This document shows positions 7,175 through 11,405 of a DNA stretch of 11,405 nucleotides, one piece after another. Source of the DNA: Candidatus Omnitrophica bacterium UBA1562 (GTDB taxonomy: Bacteria > Omnitrophota > Gorgyraeia > Gygaellales > Profunditerraquicolaceae); NCBI GenBank assembly GCA_002322525.1, contig DCOU01000116.1, positions 14,860-26,264 on the forward strand. The letters run 5' to 3'. The notes under the pieces are model-generated. The model ran no database searches. It was not told where the DNA came from and was given only the letters and a program-made list of their open reading frames with translations. Made by a program: the position numbers and the translations under genes. The first letter of the stretch is position 1. Each line of letters begins with the position of its first letter.

Positions 7175-8448
7175 GAGATAAGGTCGGGATCTTAAGTTTG
7201 GGCTGTCCCAGAAACTTGGTAGATTCAGAAAGTATTTTGGGCGGATTAGCCTTGAGAGGATACCCTATTGTGGATATAGATAAGGCAGATGTGGCAATAG
7301 TGAATACCTGCTGCTTCATAGAAGATGCCAAGACGGAATCAATAGATGCCATACTTGATTTGATTGATTTAAAAAAACAGGGCAAACTTAAGAAGCTCAT
7401 TGTTTATGGCTGCTTGGCCCAGCGTTATAAAGATAAATTACATAAGGAATTGCCGGAAGTTGACGCCTTTGTGGGAAAGACTTCTTTAAATCATAATCTG
7501 GCGGCGTTTCCTCTTACTCCCAAACATTATGCATATGTAAAAATCTGTGAAGGCTGCATAAACAATTGCAGTTATTGCGTTATTCCCAAGATAAAAGGAA
7601 AATTCACCAGTCTCGACATGGATTCTATACTTGGTAGGATAGAAAGGCTCGATAAAAATAAAGTCTCGGAGGTAAATATTATCGGCCAGGATATCACGGG
7701 TTACGGCCTGGATTTATATGGAAGCAGGAGATTACCTGAACTCTTAAAGAAGATAATAAAGATGAGCCCAAATATTGGTTGGTTAAGGCTCCTTTATCTG
7801 TACCCCGGCCGCATTTGCGATGAATTATTAGAGTTGATGAAAAATGAGCCTAAGTTGTGTAAATACATTGATTTGCCCTTACAGCACATAAATGACCGTA
7901 TATTAAACTTAATGCACAGGCAGGCTACAAAGCAGGATATCATAAGGCTCATCGATAAAATCAGAACGAAGATTCCTAATATTGCAATACGCACTTCAGT
8001 TATAGTAGGATTTCCTTCAGAAACAGAGAAGGATTTTAAGGAATTACTGGATTTTATCGAAGATGTAAAGTTTGAAAGGCTGGGTGCATTTATCTATTCC
8101 CGGGAAGAGGGCACACCGGCGTATAATTTTAAAAAGCAGGTGCCGCCTGAAATAAAAAGAGAGCGCTTTAATACTCTTATGATGCAACAGCAAAAAATCT
8201 CCCAGGATGTGAATAAAGAATTTTTAGGAAAGATTATCGATGTCTTAATAGATGAACCCAGCTCCTGTGCACAGGGGCTGGGTGGAAAAGAAGGGAGTTC
8301 TTATTTAGGCCGCAGCCAATATGACGCGCCTGAGGTAGATGGTTTAGTTTATGTAGATTCTAAAAAAACATTGAAACCAGGGAATTTTGTCAAGGTGCAA
8401 ATTACCGATACCTTAGAATACGATTTAGTGGGTAAGGCATTATTATGA
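7171..8448 (+). CDS. rimO: Ribosomal protein S12 (Asp) methylthiotransferase RimO
   Basis: Radical SAM enzyme that adds a methylthio group to a conserved aspartate of ribosomal protein S12. The N-terminal UPF0004 domain carries three cluster cysteines: SLGCPRNLVDSE (Cys12, the form typical of RimO rather than MiaB), NTCCFIEDAK (Cys47) and VYGCLAQRY (Cys81). The radical SAM motif C-x3-C-x2-C is Cys129, Cys133 and Cys136. RLGAFIYSREEGTPAY and a C-terminal TRAM domain (about 350-420, LGRSQYDAPEVDGLVYV) complete the family pattern. It overlaps rodZ by four bases (ATGA), implying coupling. Residues 362-371, at the start of the TRAM domain, are encoded by an almost perfect 28-bp palindrome, and the stretch up to LGRS is longer than I expect for the family. 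Confidence 0.96.
   Translation: MRDKVGILSLGCPRNLVDSESILGGLALRGYPIVDIDKADVAIVNTCCFIEDAKTESIDAILDLIDLKKQGKLKKLIVYGCLAQRYKDKLHKELPEVDAFVGKTSLNHNLAAFPLTPKHYAYVKICEGCINNCSYCVIPKIKGKFTSLDMDSILGRIERLDKNKVSEVNIIGQDITGYGLDLYGSRRLPELLKKIIKMSPNIGWLRLLYLYPGRICDELLELMKNEPKLCKYIDLPLQHINDRILNLMHRQATKQDIIRLIDKIRTKIPNIAIRTSVIVGFPSETEKDFKELLDFIEDVKFERLGAFIYSREEGTPAYNFKKQVPPEIKRERFNTLMMQQQKISQDVNKEFLGKIIDVLIDEPSSCAQGLGGKEGSSYLGRSQYDAPEVDGLVYVDSKKTLKPGNFVKVQITDTLEYDLVGKALL
8256..8283 (+). repeat. In-frame palindrome inside rimO
   Basis: Arms ACCCAGC (8256-8262) / GCTGGGT (8277-8283) and CCTGTG (8264-8269) / CACAGG (8270-8275). The only mismatch is T8263 opposite G8276, a wobble pair in RNA. It encodes about EPSSCAQGLG in the TRAM region. 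Confidence 0.75.
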
Positions 8449-8559
8449 ACCCCGCACCTTCTTTACATTCAGCTATGCTGTTAGCCGTTGCTAAGAAGGG
8501 TAGGGGTGAAAGATATAATAAACAGATAAGAATAATAGAATAAGGAGAAGGTGCGGGGT
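8449..8559 (+). promoter_or_regulatory. Inverted repeat that sequesters the pgsA ribosome binding site and start
   Basis: A perfect 14-bp inverted repeat pairs 8449-8462 (ACCCCGCACCTTCT, directly after the rimO stop) with 8546-8559. The second arm holds the last bases of the Shine-Dalgarno (AAGGAG, 8542-8547) and the first two bases of GTG 8558; two further G-T pairs extend the stem into the Shine-Dalgarno. The same left arm can instead pair with 8493-8507 (AAGAAGGGTAGGGGT), enclosing two small hairpins (8470-8480 and 8481-8494) and leaving the Shine-Dalgarno free. Two exclusive folds are therefore possible. No ligand is known to me. A TATAAT at 8514-8519 lacks a good -35 element. Confidence 0.65.
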
Positions 8560-8562
8560 GAA
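8494..8562 (+). repeat. Imperfect direct repeat of the pgsA initiation region
   Basis: AGAAGGGTAGGGGTGAA (8494-8510) and AGAAGGTGCGGGGTGAA (8546-8562) agree at 14 of 17 positions. The second copy contains the pgsA GTG. The first copy also has a GTG (8506), which opens a 7-codon frame ending at TAA 8527-8529, with AAGAAGG upstream. Confidence 0.6.
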
Positions 8563-9151
8563 TATCGCCAATAGGTTAACGCTATTAAGAATTATTCTCA
8601 CTTTTGTATTTGTGTTTTTCTTAACTTTTCCCTTCAAGGGAGCTTGGGTTCTCTGGGCAAAAGTTACAAGTTTGGTTATTTTTATCTTTGCTGCTTTGTC
8701 GGACTTCTTTGACGGCAGAATTGCGCATCAAAAGAATATGGTTACGGATTTCGGAAAACTTATGGATCCGATAGCAGATAAGATTTTAGTATTGGCAGCA
8801 TTTACCGCGTTTGTCCAGATGCAATTAATTGATGCCTGGATGTTCGTGATTATTGTATCGCGAGAAATATTGATTACGTCACTAAGGCTATTTGCGCTTA
8901 ATAAAGGAAAAGTATTATCGGCAACCAAAACAGGAAAGCATAAAACCTTTTATCAAATGATTGTTATATTCTTGATATTAGGTTTTATTGTTTTTCAGGA
9001 GATAATGAAGAATTTTTTTACTTGGAATCCGATCTGTGAGAGTATTTTTCATCGAGGTATAGATTTTGTTATGTGGTTTATTGTTGCACTCACCCTTTAT
9101 TCAGGCTTTTCTTACCTCTGGGAAAATCGTAAAATAATTGCTACTTTATAG
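8558..9151 (+). CDS. pgsA: CDP-diacylglycerol-glycerol-3-phosphate 3-phosphatidyltransferase
   Basis: Membrane enzyme that makes phosphatidylglycerol phosphate from CDP-diacylglycerol and glycerol 3-phosphate. The 197 residues match family length, with several hydrophobic helices. The CDP-alcohol phosphatidyltransferase signature D-x2-D-G-x2-A-R-x8-G-x3-D-x3-D is present as Asp49, Asp52-Gly53, Ala56, Gly66, Asp70 and Asp74. The usual Arg after Ala56 is His57 (DGRIAH), an oddity. GTG 8558 has AAGGAG ten bases upstream, and the N-terminus NIANRLTLLRI is typical of PgsA. The next gene, pgpA, supplies the following step, which supports PgsA over other family members. Confidence 0.93.
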   Translation: MNIANRLTLLRIILTFVFVFFLTFPFKGAWVLWAKVTSLVIFIFAALSDFFDGRIAHQKNMVTDFGKLMDPIADKILVLAAFTAFVQMQLIDAWMFVIIVSREILITSLRLFALNKGKVLSATKTGKHKTFYQMIVIFLILGFIVFQEIMKNFFTWNPICESIFHRGIDFVMWFIVALTLYSGFSYLWENRKIIATL

Positions 9152-9160
9152 ACTCCCGTT

Positions 9161-9622
9161 ATGAAGATCCGCGATTTTATTATTAAGACCTTAAGCACTT
9201 TTTTTTATGTTGGGTATCTGCCGTTTATACCCGGGACATTCGCCAGTATAGCCGCAATATTGTTATTTTATTTCATCAAAGACAATAATTCGATACATAT
9301 ATTACTAACTCTGATTTTGATAGCCTTAGGATTTTTAATAACTGGCAGGGCAGAGAAGATATTTAATAAAAAAGATGCAAGATGTATTGTGATAGATGAG
9401 GTCTCGGGTATGCTCTTAAGCCTTATATTTATACCTTCAGATATAAAATTAGTAATTATGGCCTTTATTCTATTCCGTATCTTAGACGCCTTAAAACCGC
9501 TTCCTTCAGATAGACTGCAGAATTTAACCGGCAGTATAGGCATAATGAGCGATGATATTGTTGCCGGTCTTTACACGAATATTATTCTTCAGGTAGTTTT
9601 AAGAGGTCTCTTGAGATTATAG
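9161..9622 (+). CDS. pgpA: Phosphatidylglycerophosphatase A
   Basis: Removes the phosphate from phosphatidylglycerol phosphate, completing phosphatidylglycerol synthesis after PgsA. Length 153 is typical. Family motifs: VGYLPFIPGTFAS near the N-terminus, IVIDEVSG (77-83), FRILDALKP (105-113) and GIMSDDIVAG (127-136), with three to four membrane segments. It begins nine bases after the pgsA stop, without a recognisable Shine-Dalgarno, so translation probably depends on coupling. The last codons and stop lie within a 9-bp hairpin (9602-9634). Confidence 0.94.
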   Translation: MKIRDFIIKTLSTFFYVGYLPFIPGTFASIAAILLFYFIKDNNSIHILLTLILIALGFLITGRAEKIFNKKDARCIVIDEVSGMLLSLIFIPSDIKLVIMAFILFRILDALKPLPSDRLQNLTGSIGIMSDDIVAGLYTNIILQVVLRGLLRL

Positions 9623-9634
9623 AGGGAGACCTCT
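9602..9634 (+). repeat. Hairpin spanning the pgpA stop codon
   Basis: Perfect 9-bp stem AGAGGTCTC (9602-9610) / GAGACCTCT (9626-9634). The 15-base loop contains the stop TAG (9620-9622). The 5' arm encodes Arg-Gly-Leu near the C-terminus. It abuts the longer inverted repeat that follows. Confidence 0.7.
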
Positions 9635-9718
9635 GATTACACAGATTTTAAAAAGATTGCACAGATTCTTAAACGAGAATTTAATCTGTGGAATCTACTT
9701 TTTTAATCTGCGTAATCA
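9634..9718. terminator. Long nested inverted repeat, likely bidirectional terminator
   Basis: Four related units, two direct and two inverted: TGATTACACAGATT (9634-9647), AGATTGCACAGATT (9654-9667), AATCTGTGGAATCT (9683-9696) and AATCTGCGTAATCA (9705-9718). Outer and inner arms each pair at 13 of 14 positions. The inner hairpin is followed by a T-run on the + strand (9699-9704) and by five T on the - strand (9654-9650). Both directions therefore have the form of an intrinsic terminator, as expected between the converging pgpA and thpR. Confidence 0.7.
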
Positions 9719-9727
9719 AAATTATAT

Positions 9728-10300
9728 TTATTCAGGTTTTTTAAGATTGGTTTCCTTTAAGATTTCGTAGATAGGGCCTTTCGGGGTGAGCGTGCTTTTA
9801 AATAAAGTAATCGAAGTTGCGTAAAAATCTAAATTTTGCCCGCCTAATTCAGCTTTATTCTTCAAATCCTGAACTAACCTTTCCCGATTTAAAGAAGATC
9901 TTATTCTGCCGATAGTGATATGCGAAGAAAAGGGCCTGTCTTCTTTGGGAATACCAATTTTGGCCAAATTTTGTTCTAATTCTTCGGCTATGCCCCTGGT
10001 CTCTTTATCTCCTATATCAACGCCTACCCAGATTATACGGGGAAAATCTATTTTTGGGAATGCTCCCAAAGAAGAAATGCGGAGCTGAAATTTCGATTTT
10101 TCTCTGGCTGTGTCAAAGATAATTTTAACAATCTTCTCTAATTTTTTATCATCAATTTCACCTAAGAATTTCAAAGTTAAATGTATGTTCTCAGGCGCCA
10201 CCCATTTAACATCTGCGTGTGTAGCTTTCAACTGCTCTTGTAGCCGGCTTAAGGAATCTTTGATTTCTTTCGGCAATTCGATAGCAATAAATGTTCTCAT
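9728..10300 (-). CDS. thpR: RNA 2',3'-cyclic phosphodiesterase (2H family)
   Basis: 2H phosphoesterase of the ThpR/LigT group, which opens 2',3'-cyclic phosphates at RNA ends and in vitro can ligate tRNA halves. Both catalytic H-x-T-x motifs are present, HLTL at 40-43 and HITI at 127-130, with the N-terminus MRTFIAIELP and KWVAPENIHLTLKFLGE typical of the family. Length 190 is normal. No Shine-Dalgarno is visible before ATG 10300; the region upstream is the heptamer repeat. It lies downstream of cinA on the same strand and is probably expressed with it; cinA and thpR neighbours are common near recA in other bacteria. Confidence 0.94.
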   Translation of the reverse strand: MRTFIAIELPKEIKDSLSRLQEQLKATHADVKWVAPENIHLTLKFLGEIDDKKLEKIVKIIFDTAREKSKFQLRISSLGAFPKIDFPRIIWVGVDIGDKETRGIAEELEQNLAKIGIPKEDRPFSSHITIGRIRSSLNRERLVQDLKNKAELGGQNLDFYATSITLFKSTLTPKGPIYEILKETNLKKPE

Positions 10301-10307
10301 TATTTTT

Positions 10308-10423
10308 TAGCGTTTAGCGGATAGCGTTTAGCGTATAGGATTTAACTGATTCTGTTTCTACTATACGCTATGTGCTATACGTTATCTTTTAACTATCCGC
10401 TATACGCTCTACGCTATACGTTA
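10308..10423. repeat. 7-nt-periodic inverted repeat between cinA and thpR
   Basis: The left half (10308-10338) is a tandem run of the unit TAGCGNN: TAGCGTT, TAGCGGA, TAGCGTT, TAGCGTA, TAG. The right half holds the complementary units in two blocks (10361-10384 and 10394-10423; for example CTATACGCTA, CTATCCGCTA). The halves pair in several registers with few mismatches. The repeat fills the cinA-thpR gap and encodes the last cinA residue and its stop (CTA at 10414-10416 on the + strand). Confidence 0.8.
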
Positions 10424-10896
10424 GACTTTGCGATTAAAGAGCTCAACAATTCTAACGCCTTTAGGGCTGTTTTTTTCCTTACGTTAAGCCGGCTGCCGCT
10501 AAAATTAAATTTCTTACAGATTTTCTTATTTTCTGTATCAATAGCAATAAAGACTGTGCCCACAGGTTTTTCTTTTGAGCCGCCGCCGGGCCCGGCAATC
10601 CCTGTTACGCCAATACCAAAATCTGTCTTGGCCATTGATTTTACTGATTTTGCCAAAAGTTTGGCTACATTTTTTGAGACTCCGCCTTTTTCGGCAATAA
10701 TATTTGCAGGTATCTTTAAGATATTTTTTTTTGCTTGGTTACTATAAGCAACCATGCCTAAGATAAAGTATTGAGAACTGCCGGGGATTTGGGTAAGAAG
10801 AGTAGAGAGTAAGCCGCCGGTGCAGGATTCTGCGACTGCCAGGCTTTTCCTATTTTTTAAGAGAGAGGAATGTATTTGATTTATAATGCGTTCCAT
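10414..10896 (-). CDS. pncC: CinA C-terminal domain protein, nicotinamide-nucleotide amidase
   Basis: Stand-alone CinA C-terminal domain (PncC), which in known members deamidates nicotinamide mononucleotide to nicotinate mononucleotide in NAD recycling. Motifs: AESCTGGLLS (22-31), VPGSS-type turn at IPGSS (37-41), VAYSNQAK (49-56), VTGIAGPGGG (97-106) and KPVGTV (110-115). At 160 residues it has the stand-alone length and lacks the N-terminal molybdopterin-binding-like domain of full CinA. There is no Shine-Dalgarno upstream; the promoter places the transcript start at or next to the ATG, so the mRNA is probably leaderless. The last residue and stop come from the adjacent heptamer repeat. Confidence 0.93.
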   Translation of the reverse strand: MERIINQIHSSLLKNRKSLAVAESCTGGLLSTLLTQIPGSSQYFILGMVAYSNQAKKNILKIPANIIAEKGGVSKNVAKLLAKSVKSMAKTDFGIGVTGIAGPGGGSKEKPVGTVFIAIDTENKKICKKFNFSGSRLNVRKKTALKALELLSSLIAKSNV

Positions 10897-10903
10897 TAGC
10901 TAC

Positions 10904-10932
10904 ATTATAATTGTTTTTTAAACTATTGACAA
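10904..10932 (-). promoter_or_regulatory. Promoter of cinA, likely leaderless
   Basis: Read on the - strand: TTGTCA (10932-10927), 17 bases, then a perfect TATAAT (10909-10904). The expected start site, 10896-10898, coincides with the cinA ATG at 10896. Confidence 0.75.
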
Positions 10933-10953
10933 GATAAGATTTTGTAGTATAAT
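10926..10953 (+). promoter_or_regulatory. Promoter of the FMN riboswitch transcript
   Basis: Perfect TTGACA (10926-10931), 16 bases, perfect TATAAT (10948-10953). Transcription would begin near 10960, just before riboswitch stem P1. Its -35 hexamer overlaps that of the divergent cinA promoter. Confidence 0.85.
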
Positions 10954-10966
10954 TTATTCTTAGATT

Positions 10967-11199
10967 AATCTTCGGGGCAGGGCGTAATTCCCGACTGGTA
11001 GTAGAGCCTACGATTCCGCCACAAAGCTTTGGCGGACAGATCAAGTGAAATTCTTGAGCCAATAGCGCCACAGAAAGTGGCGTGCCGATGCATCCGTTTG
11101 CATCGGGCGTTCCAGAGTAAAGAGAACGCCAATAGCACACCCAAACCTATGGGATGGTTTGGTGTGCGCTGTTGCGCAAAGTCTAGATGGAAGAAGATT
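10967..11199 (+). ncRNA. FMN riboswitch (RFN element) with expanded P6
   Basis: P1 is AATCTTC (10967-10973) / GAAGATT (11193-11199). The conserved RFN core is readable: TCTTCGGGGCAGGG, AATTCCCGACTGGTAG ... GCCTACGA, AAGTGAAATTCTTGAGCC, and AAAGTCTAGATGGAAGAAGAT at the 3' end. A variable stem TCCGCCA / TGGCGGA lies at 11015-11036. P6 is CAATAGCGC (11060-11068) / GCGCTGTTG (11166-11174) and encloses about 97 bases with extra hairpins, far more than usual. The family senses FMN and usually controls riboflavin synthesis or uptake genes. The regulated gene is not in the window. Confidence 0.93.
11058..11136 (+). repeat. 70-bp expansion in riboswitch P6 bounded by a 9-bp direct repeat
   Basis: GCCAATAGC occurs at 11058-11066 and again at 11128-11136. 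Between them lie three hairpins: CGCCAC-agaaa-GTGGCG (11066-11082), CCGATGCA-tccgtt-TGCATCGG (11085-11106) and GGCGTTC / GAACGCC (11106-11130). Either copy of CAATAGC can pair with GCTGTTG (11168-11174) to form P6. The second copy continues directly into a natural-looking P6 hairpin (CACACC.. / GGTGTG). Confidence 0.7.
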
Positions 11200-11210
11200 G
11201 ATATTATTCT

Positions 11211-11240
11211 TACCCGAAGATCATCTTCGGGTATTTTTTT
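11211..11240 (+). terminator. Intrinsic terminator of the FMN riboswitch
   Basis: Perfect stem TACCCGAAGA (11211-11220) / TCTTCGGGTA (11224-11233) followed by seven T (11234-11240). Its 3' arm repeats the sequence of the riboswitch 5' P1 strand (ATCTTCGGG). GAAGAT of the 3' P1 strand (11193-11198) could therefore pair with ATCTTC of the terminator (11223-11228) as antiterminator when FMN is absent. Confidence 0.85.
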
Positions 11241-11249
11241 AATGAGCAG

Positions 11250-11280
11250 ACAATTTACGGAGTGGAGCGACGTAAATTGT
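11250..11280 (+). repeat. Hairpin family A, copy 3
   Basis: Perfect 10-bp stem ACAATTTACG / CGTAAATTGT with loop GAGTGGAGCGA. It is closely related to the hairpin at 3971-4003 and to the inverted copy at 4191-4225. It lies ten bases after the riboswitch terminator, probably in the leader of the unseen downstream gene. Confidence 0.85.
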
Positions 11281-11324
11281 AGCTACTTTGTTAACTAATC
11301 TTTAGCGTCTGCGAATTAACCCCG

Positions 11325-11396
11325 AAGCCTGCGAAGTAAATTTCGAAGAAATTTACAAGCGTTTAGGCCCTTCCTTTATAAGGATTAGGAAGGCCT
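11325..11396 (+). repeat. Further palindromes at the window edge
   Basis: GTAAATTT-cgaag-AAATTTAC (11336-11356), with GCCTGC / GC and AGGC pairings around it (11327-11332 with 11359-11368). AGGCCCTTCCT (11365-11375) pairs with AGGAAGGCCT (11387-11396) with one bulged base. No gene was seen between 11241 and the window end. Confidence 0.55.
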
Positions 11397-11405
11397 ATCC
11401 TTTCT

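Noticed and set aside
10308..10423. Possible CRISPR array
   Set aside because: Units are 7 bases with no spacers and change orientation; there are no cas genes nearby.
10370..10747. A 125-codon open frame on the + strand
   Set aside because: It lies antisense to cinA, whose family motifs are unmistakable, and starts in the heptamer repeat.
11029..11298. An 89-codon open frame across the riboswitch and terminator
   Set aside because: It runs through a conserved RFN aptamer and intrinsic terminator, has no Shine-Dalgarno, and its composition reflects hairpin sequence.

Overview
The window looks like a chromosomal housekeeping region of an uncultivated bacterium with moderate to low GC. The gene order rpsO-pnp-ftsK-rodZ-rimO-pgsA-pgpA, then thpR and cinA, is a widespread bacterial neighbourhood. 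Its form here, together with many palindromic intergenic elements, reminds me of Candidatus Omnitrophota (OP3). That placement is an inference from memory of gene order and style and was not tested. Almost everything between 1 and 9622 lies on the + strand.

Left part (1-4003): the 3' part of a UvrD-type helicase fused to an iron-sulfur PD-(D/E)XK nuclease runs in from outside the window. It is followed by a near-consensus sigma70-type promoter, ribosomal protein S15 (TTG start) and polynucleotide phosphorylase. Middle part (4004-9622): about 220 bp of stacked hairpins separate pnp from ftsK. Then comes a tightly packed ftsK-rodZ-rimO block with overlapping starts and stops, followed by pgsA and pgpA, two successive genes of phosphatidylglycerol synthesis. 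An inverted repeat that covers the pgsA Shine-Dalgarno sequence and start codon separates rimO from pgsA.

Right part (9623-11405): a long bidirectional terminator-like repeat lies between pgpA and the leftward cinA-thpR pair. cinA and thpR are separated by a 7-nt-periodic inverted repeat that also supplies the cinA stop codon. Upstream of cinA two divergent promoters overlap at their -35 hexamers. One appears to drive a leaderless cinA mRNA. The other drives an FMN riboswitch with a 70-bp, three-hairpin expansion in P6, followed by an intrinsic terminator. The gene it controls lies beyond the window.

The proteins are ordinary: translation, RNA decay, chromosome segregation, cell shape, ribosome modification and lipid synthesis. 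The unusual signal is the density of palindromic elements. Two hairpin families recur with conserved loops and compensatory stem changes, one in three copies and one in two inverted copies. Four palindromic elements reach into the ends of genes (pnp, ftsK start, pgpA, cinA). One palindrome sits in frame inside rimO, and one stretch has opened up a riboswitch stem. This suggests a mobile or expanding palindromic-repeat population that shapes gene boundaries and RNA regulation.
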